Origin: Pirellula sp.
Lineage (GTDB): Bacteria; Planctomycetota; Planctomycetia; Pirellulales; Lacipirellulaceae
DNA length: 64,000 bases
NCBI GenBank assembly: GCA_013822725.1
Contig: PNKX01000007.1
Location: 146,707 to 210,706, forward strand
Direction: 5' to 3'
In this document: one piece after another, positions 9,186 to 17,742 of the stretch
Layout of the letters: each line of letters starts with the position of its first letter
Position numbering within the stretch: the first letter of the stretch is position 1
Made by a program: the position numbers and the translations under genes
Notes under the pieces: generated by a model
Told to the model about the DNA's origin: nothing
The model's database searches: none
The model's input: only the letters and a program-made list of their open reading frames with translations

Positions 9186-10651
9186 TTCGTGAGCGTCTGC
9201 CACAGCCCAAAACCGGCGATGCTGGAGACGCCCGTGAGGATGATCGCCGAGGCGACGCCGGCCAGCAGCATCCACCACCGGGTGCGGTACGCCGCCGGCA
9301 GCTGGAAGTTGAGATAGAGCCCCGCGAACATCGCAAGGCAGACGCCGAGGCTCGTGGCGAGAAAGTTGACAGTTTGGGTCATCGCGTCGAAATCCATCGA
9401 GCTCCAAATGACGGCGCTCGCGGCGGCGAAGACGTAGGCGCAGATGATGAGCTGGATCTTGCGTTGGTTCCACTCGCGCTGCGGCCAGATCGCGCGGAAG
9501 TATTCGGTCACGCCGCGGGCGTAAACGTCGGGGTACGACTGGAGCGTGCCCCACAACGCAGCGACGACGCAGAGGTAGTAAACCCAGACGAGCGACGGGT
9601 GGATCGCGTTCCAGATTTCGGCCTGATCGGTGAGGAGGCCCCAGCCGTCGAACTTGGCGATGTCTTCGCCCGCCTGTTGTTTCGGGTAGAGGACGGCGGC
9701 GCCGGCGATCATGAAGGCGGCGCTGACCACCAGCAGGACGAAGGCGCCGAAGGCAACGTCCCAGCGAATGGGGCCGGCGGCGCGGCGGATTTCCTTTATC
9801 TGATTCGGATCGGTGGGGAGATAGTCGCCGGGCGTGCCCGCGGCGGCGCGCTCCAGGAGTTCTTGACGTTTTGGATGGCCGGTCATGCCCCAGCCGTGGA
9901 GCGCGATGAAATCGGGGTAGACGAGGTAGGTCATGACGCTGCCGCCGACGTAGCCCATGGTGACGGCGATCAGCGGCCAGACGTTGTCGCGGAAAAGCGG
10001 CGGCGCCGACGCGGGGACGCTCGGGATGTGACCGATGGAGAAGAGGCCCTGCAGCGCGGCGAGCCAATCGGGCCGCACCAGCAGCGTGCCGATGCACGTC
10101 CCGGTAACGAGGATGCCGCAGATGATGACCTGCTGTTTTTCGAGACTGCGGTAGCTTGTAGGAAGACTGAGTAGCAGCGCGATGGAAATGAAGATCGTGG
10201 CCAGAATGCGGTTGGCGACGCCGTGATCGCCGCTGCCCAGCAGTAGATAACTCATGAGTTCGCCGGAAGGTCGGGCAAGGGCGCCCCAGAGGGGACCGGC
10301 GGCTCCGAGTTCGAGCGCGATCAGCAGAAAGAGGAGCCAACCGCGGGGGCCGGGGATTTTGACCAGGCGCTGACCGGGGGACTCGCCGCTGACGGCCGTA
10401 TAGCGGCCGAGAAAGTACGTGACGCAAACGCCCTTAGTGAGGGCGGCGAGGAGAATGAGCCACAGCAAGCCGTAGCCCATCCAGGCGCCGGTACGGACGA
10501 CGACAATCGTCTCGCCGGCGCCGATCGACACCGAAGCGAGGACCGCCGCCGGACCGAACATGCCAAGGAGGCGGACGAGTTTGCCGGGGGACCAGGGTTC
10601 AGCCAGCGGACCGCGTAACGGGGCTGGTGCGAGAGGAGAGGAGTTGGGCAT
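9182..10651 (-). CDS. Divergent Nramp-family (APC-fold) membrane transporter
   Basis: A 489-residue integral membrane protein with about eleven hydrophobic segments and the Nramp family layout. The first transmembrane helix reads FGPAAVLASVSIGAGETIVV. Canonical Nramp proteins have a DPGN metal-binding motif here, and it is replaced by IGAGE. The sixth helix, normally with a Met-Pro-His motif, reads TMGYVGGSVMTYLVY. Loss of both metal-binding motifs argues against classical Mn/Fe transport; the substrate is unknown. Start: ATG at 10651 (MPNSS), since upstream codons are low-complexity and not protein-like. No good ribosome site is seen. The TAG stop lies in the repeat element that follows. Confidence 0.82.
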   Translation of the reverse strand: MPNSSPLAPAPLRGPLAEPWSPGKLVRLLGMFGPAAVLASVSIGAGETIVVVRTGAWMGYGLLWLILLAALTKGVCVTYFLGRYTAVSGESPGQRLVKIPGPRGWLLFLLIALELGAAGPLWGALARPSGELMSYLLLGSGDHGVANRILATIFISIALLLSLPTSYRSLEKQQVIICGILVTGTCIGTLLVRPDWLAALQGLFSIGHIPSVPASAPPLFRDNVWPLIAVTMGYVGGSVMTYLVYPDFIALHGWGMTGHPKRQELLERAAAGTPGDYLPTDPNQIKEIRRAAGPIRWDVAFGAFVLLVVSAAFMIAGAAVLYPKQQAGEDIAKFDGWGLLTDQAEIWNAIHPSLVWVYYLCVVAALWGTLQSYPDVYARGVTEYFRAIWPQREWNQRKIQLIICAYVFAAASAVIWSSMDFDAMTQTVNFLATSLGVCLAMFAGLYLNFQLPAAYRTRWWMLLAGVASAIILTGVSSIAGFGLWQTLTK

Positions 10652-10828
10652 GCATGGGATTGTAAGGGGGAAGGACGAGTGCGGAAGGGGGAAGGCGGAA
10701 CGAAACGAGGGTGGCATGGTCTCGACGGTACTCCGTCGTGACCATGAAGAAGCAAAGAGCAAGATTGAATCGCTCGACGCTGCTGCATGCTCACGGCTGG
10801 GGGCCGAGAGCATGTCACCCAGTTCAGC

Positions 10829-11173
10829 TCATTGTTCGACGAAGTCCTTCAGTCGCGCCAGCGCCGCATCCCATTGTTCGGAGACGGCGGCGAGGGCGCG
10901 CTGGGCTTCTTCGAGCGAGCGGGGTTGGAGGGCGAAGAGCGTTTCGCGCCCGCTTTTCGCGCTCTGCACAATGCCGGCGCTTTCGAGGACGCGCAGGTGC
11001 TTAGTGATCGCCTGCCGCGTGACGTCGGCGCCTGCGGTCAGTTGCGTGATCGATTGCTGCGAACCGTCGGCGAGCTTGGCGACGATCTCCAAGCGCGTGC
11101 CGTCGCCGAGCGCCGCGAAGAGGGCGGCGCTTTTCAGCAAACGAGCGGCGGCGCGGCGGCTATTTTTCGACAT
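10829..11173 (-). CDS. ArsR-family winged-helix transcriptional regulator
   Basis: A 114-residue DNA-binding protein. The winged helix-turn-helix covers roughly residues 15-90: LFAALGDGTRLEIVAKL, then the recognition-helix segment DVTRQAITKHLRVLESAGIV and the wing GRETLFALQP. No cysteine cluster for metal sensing is present, so it is unlikely to be a metalloregulator; members paired with SRPBCC proteins are usually autorepressors of the pair. Its ATG lies inside the end of the upstream SRPBCC gene (14-base overlap), so the two are translationally coupled. Candidate operators would lie upstream of 11618; I see no obvious palindrome there. Confidence 0.88.
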   Translation of the reverse strand: MSKNSRRAAARLLKSAALFAALGDGTRLEIVAKLADGSQQSITQLTAGADVTRQAITKHLRVLESAGIVQSAKSGRETLFALQPRSLEEAQRALAAVSEQWDAALARLKDFVEQ

Positions 11174-11618
11174 ACGCCTTGACGTTGTTGTTGAGCTGCG
11201 CGGCCCAGCCCTTGTCGTTCATGCGGAAGGCCTCGTCGCGACGGTGGGCGGGGATTTGATCGAAGCCCGATTCGGTGACCTGGAGCAGCACGCCCCCATC
11301 TTTAGGTTCGAGCGTAAATTCAACGAGCGTCCGCTGTTCGCCGGAGTAATCGACCTGCGGATCGATGGCGTAGGGGCGCCAGTAGAACGAGAAATACGTT
11401 TGCGGTTTGATCTCGCCGACCTTCACTTCCATCGTCACATGCTCGTAACCCGGGTGGGTGATCTGGCCGCGGCAAAACTCGCCGGGAACAAAGGGGCCCT
11501 CCAGGTTGACGCGAAACCATTCGCCGAACTGCTTCGAGTCGGTGAGGGCTTGCCACACGCGGTCGAGCGGGGCGTTGAGTTGGATTTGCTTTTCGATGCG
11601 GTCGGTGGAGGATGGCAT
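11160..11618 (-). CDS. SRPBCC (AHSA1-like) ligand-binding protein
   Basis: A 152-residue START/Bet v1-fold protein of the activator of Hsp90 ATPase homologue type. Family features are the opening helix-strand APLDRVWQALTDSKQFGEWF, the loop GPFVPGEFCRGQITHPGYEH, and YFSFYWRPYAID in the middle, with a long C-terminal helix ending NNNVKAYVEK. The ATG at 11618 (MPSS) is chosen over one 36 bases upstream because the family usually begins shortly before the first helix. First gene of a two-gene operon with the ArsR regulator. Function is probably binding of a small hydrophobic compound sensed or handled together with the regulator; ligand unknown. Confidence 0.85.
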   Translation of the reverse strand: MPSSTDRIEKQIQLNAPLDRVWQALTDSKQFGEWFRVNLEGPFVPGEFCRGQITHPGYEHVTMEVKVGEIKPQTYFSFYWRPYAIDPQVDYSGEQRTLVEFTLEPKDGGVLLQVTESGFDQIPAHRRDEAFRMNDKGWAAQLNNNVKAYVEK

Positions 11619-11918
11619 GGGGATGACCCTACGGGGATGGCGGATATTACGCAACTATTTAGTTGCACATTACCCAGCGACCGCGATTTGTGCAAGGGCG
11701 TGCTTGATAGCGACGCGAAGAAGTGCGCGAAGCAGCGGTGCTCGATAATTCACTATATCTTCGCCAAAATCGCATTGTCGCCGAGACCCCCTTCTGCGGA
11801 AATGGCAGATGGGTTCGATATGGTCTTGGACATTCGTATCGGCTACGGGTAACGTGTGTGGCTTAGAGGGTCGCGCCACCGGAACCGGCCGCACGTTCAC
11901 CGAGAAGAGAGCAAGCTA
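11619..11918. other. Divergent intergenic region, no gene
   Basis: About 300 bases between the start of the SRPBCC/ArsR operon and the start of the plus-strand NxxGxxAF protein. It must hold promoters for both. I see no convincing palindromic operator, repeat element or small gene. The AT-rich piece at 11640-11670 lies directly upstream of the SRPBCC start. Confidence 0.4.
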
Positions 11919-13499
11919 ATGAAACCTCGTTTTGTCGCTGCGTTACTGTTCGTTTCGTTGCAGTTTACTCCCACTATTGCTGGCCCTCCGGTGCGGACTG
12001 TCGCCCTCACCCATACGGAGGCGCCGGGAGTTGGTGCTGGGACGCTGTTCAGCGATCTGTTCCTTCCCGTGTTGAATAACAAGGGCCAGACGGTATTTGC
12101 TTCGATGCTTCTAGATGGAGGAAACGCCTTAAATACCACCTGGACGGAAGGAAGCGGTAGCCTCGCGATGCTGGTGCAAAAAGGATCTGCAGCTCCAGCG
12201 ACGGAACCTGGGGTAACGTTCGGAGAGATGTCAACGCCGGTGTTGAGCGACAGCGGTGCGAGCGCTTTCTGGTCGTCGCTGAACGGGGTGAGCGATCCGA
12301 ATAACAGCGAGGGCTATTGGTCCTATGCTAACGGTTCGGTAAGTCTACTAGCACGGTCAGGCAGCCAGGCGCCAGATACGCCGGCCGGCGTCGTTTTCAG
12401 CGCGCCGTTGGGATTTCACAGCCTTCCGGCAATCAGCGACAATGGGACGGTTGCCCTGTCGTCGTTTATCTATGGTCCAGGCGTCGATAGCATCAACAAC
12501 AGGGGCATTTGGACGAAGTCGACGGGAAATCTGACCTTGGCATATCGCAGTGGAACGCAAGCGCCTGGACTCGACTCGGGAGTATTGATCACCGGACCGA
12601 CGGTTCTCTACACGGGTCCCGTTGTTAATGACGCCGGAGAGATTGTATTTCTTGGAACGTTAACCGGGCCAGGCATCGGGCCGACGAATAACCAAAGTCT
12701 CTGGTCGACTGGCGGCGGCTCACTGCACATGGTGGCCCGGACCGGGAGTCAAGCGCCCGGCGCGCCTGAGGGAGTGACGTTTACCGACTTCTGGGAGGGT
12801 GCTTGGTCCATGCTGCTGAATAACAGCGGTGAAACAGCGTTTCAAGGGGTCACCAGCGACGGCGGATATGGAATTTGGTCGGAACGAGGCGGTTTGCATG
12901 CCGTCGCTCGCTCCGGCCAAAGCACTCCCGGTTTGCCTGGAGAAACATTCCGCGACTTTTCCGTTCCGGTCTTGAATGCCAATGGCCACGTCGCTTTTGC
13001 AGGATTTGTTGCTAGCGGCAAGAACGGGTTGTGGTCTGAGGGCAATGGCGAGTTAGCTCTAGTGGCAATGGCGGGAAATCCGGCGCCAGGCGCGCCCAGT
13101 GGCGTGACATTCCATAGTTTCAGTGCACCCACCCTAAATGGGCGCGGGCAATTCGCATTTCAGGCCTATTTAAATGACCTGAAATTCCCCAACGCTAGCG
13201 GCGTATGGGTTCAAGACGTTGACGGCGTCTTGCGCGCCATTGTGCGTTCTGGCGACTCGATCGAGGTGGCGCCAGGAGATGTCCGTATCGTGAACTCAGT
13301 CGGTTTCCTCGGAGGCTCTGGAAATGAGGATGGACGCCACAGCGCGTTCAACGACCTCGGTCAGTTGGCGTTTCAAGCGAGTTTTACTGACGGTACGCAA
13401 GGCATCTTCGTCACCGATATCGTAGCGGTCCCCGAGCCGGCCGCATGGGTACTAGCGCTACTCGCGATTGGCGCTGTGCGTTTTCGACGCGGAGTGTGA
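11919..13499 (+). CDS. Tandem NxxGxxAF-repeat PEP-CTERM protein
   Basis: A 526-residue secreted protein. Residues 1-21 form a signal peptide (ending TIAG). The body consists of about eight repeats of roughly 60 residues with the consensus SGxxAPGxxxGVxFxxFxxPxLNxxGxxAFxxxL, characteristic of the 'choice-of-anchor tandem repeat NxxGxxAF' family, likely a beta-propeller or related fold. The C-terminus (VPEPAAWVLALLAIGAVRFRRGV) is a PEP-CTERM sorting signal for an exosortase. The ATG at 11919 follows a purine-rich GAGAAGAGAG stretch; codons further upstream are not protein-like. A strong hairpin follows the stop. Role unknown; probably exposed at the cell surface. Confidence 0.9.
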   Translation: MKPRFVAALLFVSLQFTPTIAGPPVRTVALTHTEAPGVGAGTLFSDLFLPVLNNKGQTVFASMLLDGGNALNTTWTEGSGSLAMLVQKGSAAPATEPGVTFGEMSTPVLSDSGASAFWSSLNGVSDPNNSEGYWSYANGSVSLLARSGSQAPDTPAGVVFSAPLGFHSLPAISDNGTVALSSFIYGPGVDSINNRGIWTKSTGNLTLAYRSGTQAPGLDSGVLITGPTVLYTGPVVNDAGEIVFLGTLTGPGIGPTNNQSLWSTGGGSLHMVARTGSQAPGAPEGVTFTDFWEGAWSMLLNNSGETAFQGVTSDGGYGIWSERGGLHAVARSGQSTPGLPGETFRDFSVPVLNANGHVAFAGFVASGKNGLWSEGNGELALVAMAGNPAPGAPSGVTFHSFSAPTLNGRGQFAFQAYLNDLKFPNASGVWVQDVDGVLRAIVRSGDSIEVAPGDVRIVNSVGFLGGSGNEDGRHSAFNDLGQLAFQASFTDGTQGIFVTDIVAVPEPAAWVLALLAIGAVRFRRGV

Positions 13500-13507
13500 C
13501 GCAATGA

Positions 13508-13540
13508 AAATAGCCCCTGGTCGTTGACCAGGGGCTATTT
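13508..13540. terminator. Bidirectional terminator
   Basis: Perfect 15-bp stem: 13508-13522 (AAATAGCCCCTGGTC), loop GTT, 13526-13540. Flanking A and T runs on both sides of the GC core suit termination from either direction. It lies between two convergent genes, 9 bases after the stop of the repeat protein and 32 bases after that of the S1-like gene. Confidence 0.9.
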
Positions 13541-13571
13541 GGATTGCACTCGATTTCGCGTCAAACCGCGG

Positions 13572-15098
13572 CTACCACTTCAAACCGAACTTTTCGCCGC
13601 CGCTGGGGGCGCTGACGCCACCCTTGAGATTCTCATTCGCCTTCCGCCGGTTCTCTTGGCGCTTGAGATCCTCCGGCGTCGGCTCGCGCTCTGGTTCAGG
13701 CTCGGGGCGACGTTGCTCGGGCTTCTCCGGAGCGGCGAGGAGCGCCTTCAGCGAGAGACTGATCCGCTGCGCATCGGGGTCGACGGAGAGGACCTTCGTT
13801 TCGACCTCTTGGCCTTCGCTCAGGACGTCGCTAGTGCGCATGACGCGGCCGTGGCCGAGTTCGGAGATGTGGATCAGGCCCTCGACGCCGGCTTCGAGTT
13901 TGACGAAGGCGCCAAACTGCATGAGCTTCGAGACGGTTCCCTTCACGCGGGAGCCGATGCCGTACTTCGTGGTGACGTCGGCCCAGGGGTTGGCGCCCAT
14001 GTCGCGGTAGACGAGCGAAATCTTGCCCGTCTCGGCGTTCACCTTCTCGACGCGAACCTTCACCGCTTGGCCAACCTGGAGGACTTCGCTCGGGTGGCCG
14101 ATGCGGTCCCAACTCATTTGGCTCACATGGATCAGGCCGTCGACGCCGCCGAGATCGACGAAGGCGCCGAAGTCTTGCAGGCTACGGACGGTCCCCTCGC
14201 GGATTTGGCCGGGAGCGATCTCGGCGAGAATCTTCTCGCGGTTTTCCTTGCGTTCGCGCTCCATGAGAGCGCGGTGGCTGAGGACGAGATTCTTGCGGCT
14301 GCGGTTAGCCTCGGTGATGACGCACGTCAGACGCTGGCCGACGTAGTCTTCGGCGTTCTCGACGCGGAACATCGAGATCTGGCCCATCGGCATGAAGCCG
14401 CGGATATTCGAGACGGTGCACTCCAGGCCGCCTTTGTTGGCGCCGGTGATGAGGACTTCAATCACCTGACCTTCGTGGACCTCGTCCCAATTGCCGACGC
14501 TGACGGCGGCGGCGGTGCGGGCGATTTCGTAGATTCCTTGCTCGGCGTCGAACTTCGAGACGACCATCTCCAGCTGGGCGCCGACTTCCGGGGGCGTCTC
14601 GAACTGCTTCAGCTGCGCGACGCCTTGGCTGCGGCCCATCCCGAGGTCAAAGAAGATATCTTCTTCATGAATACTGACGACCGTGGCGTTGACGCGAGTC
14701 TCGGGGGCGAGCTCGGCCTGCGACGATGCGTCGGCGGAACTCTCCATCAGCTGGTCGACTGGATCGACCGCGAGGGCGGCTTGCAGTTCCTGCTCGAGAT
14801 CGGGCGGGAGTTGCGCGCGGATGTTCGGCGGCGGGTAGCTCTTGCGCTTCTGCTCGTTGACCCGATCAGGGTTCGACGGGCCGGGGTTGACCGGCTTCGG
14901 GGCGAGCGCGGGGGCGTCGGCCTCGGAGTCGCGCTGGCTGCCGATTTGGATCCGCTCGCTGGGGCGCGCGGCGTCGGAAGTTTCGGGCGTCGCGGGGGCG
15001 TGCGCGGCCGACTCGCTGGCGAGTGAATCAGCGGCGGGTGCGGCAGTCGACGGAGCGGTGGAAAGTTGAGCTTCCGTCGGGTCGTGATCGGCGGTCAT
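13572..15098 (-). CDS. S1 RNA-binding domain protein (ribosomal protein S1-like)
   Basis: A 508-residue protein with four OB-fold S1 domains at about residues 133-195, 208-275, 296-365 and 382-452. The last two match best (GTVRSLQDFGAFVDLGGVDGL and GTVSKLMQFGAFVKLEAGVE). Residues 1-130 are an acidic, Ala/Pro-rich disordered extension and the C-terminal 50 residues are charged. Bacterial S1 proteins have four to six such domains and bind mRNA on the 30S subunit. Four domains and an unusual N-terminus leave open whether this is the main S1 or a paralogue acting in RNA turnover or translation control. It is a single-gene unit with its own terminator. Confidence 0.88.
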   Translation of the reverse strand: MTADHDPTEAQLSTAPSTAAPAADSLASESAAHAPATPETSDAARPSERIQIGSQRDSEADAPALAPKPVNPGPSNPDRVNEQKRKSYPPPNIRAQLPPDLEQELQAALAVDPVDQLMESSADASSQAELAPETRVNATVVSIHEEDIFFDLGMGRSQGVAQLKQFETPPEVGAQLEMVVSKFDAEQGIYEIARTAAAVSVGNWDEVHEGQVIEVLITGANKGGLECTVSNIRGFMPMGQISMFRVENAEDYVGQRLTCVITEANRSRKNLVLSHRALMERERKENREKILAEIAPGQIREGTVRSLQDFGAFVDLGGVDGLIHVSQMSWDRIGHPSEVLQVGQAVKVRVEKVNAETGKISLVYRDMGANPWADVTTKYGIGSRVKGTVSKLMQFGAFVKLEAGVEGLIHISELGHGRVMRTSDVLSEGQEVETKVLSVDPDAQRISLSLKALLAAPEKPEQRRPEPEPEREPTPEDLKRQENRRKANENLKGGVSAPSGGEKFGLKW

Positions 15099-15344
15099 AA
15101 ACTTCGGCAGTCCAATGGATAAGTAAAACGACCCACAGCGGGCCGCGCCTGACCGCGCAGTTTAACCAGGGGGGAGCGCGGCTGGCAACGGGTTAGAGGG
15201 GGTGACGCGCGTGATTGTAGCCCTAGGCGGCGCTTGGGGGTTGAAACAGCGTTTTGGCACGCGATGTGAGCGGTGAAATGCTTCTGACTGAGAGGCTTAC
15301 ATGCCTGGCAGGGACGAACGTCAGCTGAGATTCATTTCTTCTGG

Positions 15345-15442
15345 TTCCCTCCCCTTGAAGGGGAGGGTTAGGGAGGGGCGATGGAAGCCGTGTACCAGCG
15401 TTCCACCCCCTCCCCAGCCCTCCCCGCAAGGGGGAGGGGGCC
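15345..15442. repeat. Intergenic double-hairpin element (family E)
   Basis: Two small hairpins, CCCTCCCC/GGGGAGGG at 15347-15367 and again at 15418-15438, with 5-base loops. They are themselves related as inverted copies, so the region can also fold as one longer cruciform. It occupies the 430-base gap between the S1-like gene start and the amidohydrolase stop. The rest of the gap shows no gene. Confidence 0.8.
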
Positions 15443-15529
15443 TCAAGGTTCAAACCGTCGGGACTTGGCTAATGGTTGTTAAGGCTTGGGATTCCAAGGT
15501 TGAGATTGGCTGGCTTTCGTCTGGATTCG

Positions 15530-16810
15530 CTATGGCGTGCGGAGTGTGCCTGCTACTTTTGGCAGGCGTTCTTTTACGCCGGGGATGAGTCGGGCGGCGT
15601 TTTCGTTGTAGATCTGGCGCAGCACGGCGTCTGGCAGGTCGAGGCCGTAGATGCTCCAAAACCCTTGCGGCGGGTATTGGTCCTCGGCGTAAGGAAAGTA
15701 TTCGTCGGCCGTTTCGAGCAGCCGCCAGTGGGGGGCGAGCCGTTTGACGTCCCGCGGGCCGTCGGTGCCGAAGAGAATGCGATCGGCGTACTTCAGGCAG
15801 AACTCGCGGGCCGCGCGGGGCTGGCGACCGAGTTCGGCAATCCGGGCGGCGAGTTCGACGTTGAGATTGGGATACTTGTCGAGCCAATCGCCCAGTTCCG
15901 CCAGATTCTCTGGATTATTGGCGAAGTGGGCGCCAATAAAGACTGTTTTCGGGTGGCGGGCGACCACGCGGAGAAACGACGCCAGGATCTCGGCGTGGGT
16001 CGGGAATTTGTCGGCGGGAAAGTGCCAGTCGGGGTGGCGGGCGAGTTCTTCGTAGCGTTCATTGAAGCGATCAAGCGGCTGGAAGAACGCGGCTGGGTCG
16101 CCGGCGTGGATGAGAATCGGCAGGCCGAGTTCGCCGCACGCGGTCCAGATCGGGTCCCAGCGGGGGTCGTCGATGGCGATCAGCGAGCCGTCGGGATTGC
16201 GGTAGACGAGGCCAAGGTCTTTGAAGATTTTGAGGCCCGAGGCGCCGCGCTGCTTGGCGTCGGCGAGGGCGTCGGCCATGCGCCGCGCGAAGTCGGCTCG
16301 TTGGCAATCCCACGTCGCGGGCTGGTCGGTCTTCCCGTCCCCTTGCCAGTTGATGTTCGCGAAGATGACGAAGCGGTCGGGATACTTCGTCCACAAGAAC
16401 TTCTTGTGCTCTTCCAGCTGCTCGCCGAGCTCGCCGTCGAGGCTGACGGAGATCGCGATATTCTGGTTGTCCATCAGGCGGACATACTCGGCGAGCGCCT
16501 CGGGCGACTGACGAAGCTTCTTGCGGCCGTGGATATGAACGTCGACGGCGGGGAACTTCGCACGGGCTGGTCGATGCTCGGGGAGAGTGAGCATTGAGCG
16601 GGGTTGAAACTGATCGAGCGGGAGGCTTTCGACCTTTTCTTGAGCTTGGGTGGTTGATGTCTCTCGCAAAGACGCGAAGGCGCAAAGAAATACGCAAAGA
16701 ATGCAAATACGGGGAGATTGCTGCGAAGAAGTGACATCACGCTGTCTTCTTTGCGTTCCTCTTTGCGCCTTCGCGTCTTTGCGAGAAATCTTCATTCGAA
16801 GGTTCATCAT
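15530..16810 (-). CDS. Amidohydrolase-family (TIM-barrel) hydrolase with repeat-derived N-terminus
   Basis: A protein of up to 426 residues related to amidohydrolase 2 enzymes. Signature elements are the strand end FPAVDVHIHG (His-x-His metal site, about 88-98), GLKIFKDLGLVYRN, a histidine in PILIHAGDP, VFIGAHFAN and the C-terminal Asp in ILFGTDGPRD. Such enzymes are decarboxylases or hydrolases; the substrate is unknown. Start: the ATG at 16810 overlaps the ftr stop as ATGA, arguing for coupled translation. This makes the first 55 residues largely a translation of the palindromic repeat at 16661-16789, which contributes a hydrophobic ICILCVFLCAFASL segment that could act as a signal peptide. 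An alternative start is the ATG at 16594, giving 354 residues and no export signal. Confidence 0.82.
   Translation of the reverse strand: MMNLRMKISRKDAKAQRGTQRRQRDVTSSQQSPRICILCVFLCAFASLRETSTTQAQEKVESLPLDQFQPRSMLTLPEHRPARAKFPAVDVHIHGRKKLRQSPEALAEYVRLMDNQNIAISVSLDGELGEQLEEHKKFLWTKYPDRFVIFANINWQGDGKTDQPATWDCQRADFARRMADALADAKQRGASGLKIFKDLGLVYRNPDGSLIAIDDPRWDPIWTACGELGLPILIHAGDPAAFFQPLDRFNERYEELARHPDWHFPADKFPTHAEILASFLRVVARHPKTVFIGAHFANNPENLAELGDWLDKYPNLNVELAARIAELGRQPRAAREFCLKYADRILFGTDGPRDVKRLAPHWRLLETADEYFPYAEDQYPPQGFWSIYGLDLPDAVLRQIYNENAARLIPGVKERLPKVAGTLRTP
16661..16789. repeat. Palindromic repeat, family B (CGCAAAG words), inside the amidohydrolase reading frame
   Basis: Arms 16661-16700 and 16748-16789 are inverted copies made of CTCGCAAAGACGCGAAGGCG-type words. 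The same family occurs near 19030, 21771, 23350 and 34765. Here the element lies between the ftr stop and the conserved part of the amidohydrolase, in frame with it. Confidence 0.9.
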
Positions 16811-17697
16811 GATGCCAACACTTCACGCAGGCGGAAGTGGAACTTGCCGAGTTTGCCGCCGTAGTTGCCGGCGCTGATGGCGGGGATTCCCTCGCCCGCC
16901 GCGGCGTGGAGGGTCGCGCGGGTGGCGGCGGCGACGTGTTGTTCGTCGATGCCGTTGATCACGATTTCGTACGCGCACTGGGCGCCGTCGACGAGTTCGG
17001 TCGGCACGCGACCGCGGAGCGTGGGGCAGAAGGCGTCGTTCGTCGAGGCCCGCAACGCCTTGTATTTCGAGCCGACCTTGCTGCCGCTGCGAACGACGCC
17101 GCCGGGAAACGGCGTGATTACGCCCGGCATGTCGGAGATCGCCTCCACTGCTCGACGAGCGGCGGCGAGCGTGATCGCTTGCGTCTCGCCCTGGATGATG
17201 ATGTTGCCGCCGGCGACGCCTTTGGCGACGCCGACTTGCTCCTCGGCGATGAACTCGCCATCCATCACCGGGATCCGCCAGTAACGGCGGTCGCCGATCT
17301 GCTTGCTCTTCTGGTAGCCGTCGCCGAAGAAGCGGAGATTTTTTCCGAGCGGAACCTGGTCTTCGCCTTCCGGCAGGCCATTGAAAACGGCGGACGTCGC
17401 GCAGGGCAGCAGGCACTGGCCGGCGCGGTTGAGCAGCGCCTTCGCGAGCGCCTCGACGGAGAAGCCGAAGGCGAGAACTGCGGCGCCAGGCCGGGCGTCG
17501 GGCGTTTCCTGGGGGGCGAGAAAACGCTCGACGCCGACCTCGGCGTCGCAGCCAATGACGCTCGACCCGTAGCCGCAGAACTCGCGGAGAGCGGCGTCGA
17601 GCCAAAATTCGTCGAGCGCGGTGACGATCACCCGCGCGTAGCGCATGCGGAAGGCTTCGGCGAACGTGTCGATGATGAGCGTCGGGCCAAGGTGCAT
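16807..17697 (-). CDS. ftr: Formylmethanofuran:tetrahydromethanopterin formyltransferase
   Basis: A 296-residue cytoplasmic enzyme transferring the formyl group between (formyl)methanofuran and tetrahydromethanopterin in the H4MPT-linked C1 pathway that planctomycetes and methylotrophs use for formaldehyde oxidation. Length matches the usual 297 residues. Family-typical stretches are the N-terminal TLIIDTFAEAFRMRYARVI, FFGDGYQKSKQIG with RRYWRIPVMDGEF, and the central PFPGGVVRSGSKVGSKYK. It follows the STN-like gene by 45 bases and overlaps the amidohydrolase by four bases (ATGA). No other H4MPT-pathway gene (mch, mtd, fhcABC) is in the window, which is unusual because they often cluster. The homologue in methylotrophs is called fhcD. 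Confidence 0.92.
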   Translation of the reverse strand: MHLGPTLIIDTFAEAFRMRYARVIVTALDEFWLDAALREFCGYGSSVIGCDAEVGVERFLAPQETPDARPGAAVLAFGFSVEALAKALLNRAGQCLLPCATSAVFNGLPEGEDQVPLGKNLRFFGDGYQKSKQIGDRRYWRIPVMDGEFIAEEQVGVAKGVAGGNIIIQGETQAITLAAARRAVEAISDMPGVITPFPGGVVRSGSKVGSKYKALRASTNDAFCPTLRGRVPTELVDGAQCAYEIVINGIDEQHVAAATRATLHAAAGEGIPAISAGNYGGKLGKFHFRLREVLAS

Positions 17698-17742
17698 ACG
17701 GCGGTCGCGTTTGGGGTAACCGGGAGCTCCCGCCGAGCCGCG

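Noticed and set aside
13524..15026. A 500-codon open frame on the plus strand opposite the S1-like gene
   Set aside because: It is the mirror of a GC-rich coding sequence with strong third-position bias; its translation is Asp/Leu/Arg-rich without domains, while the minus-strand frame has four clear S1 domains.
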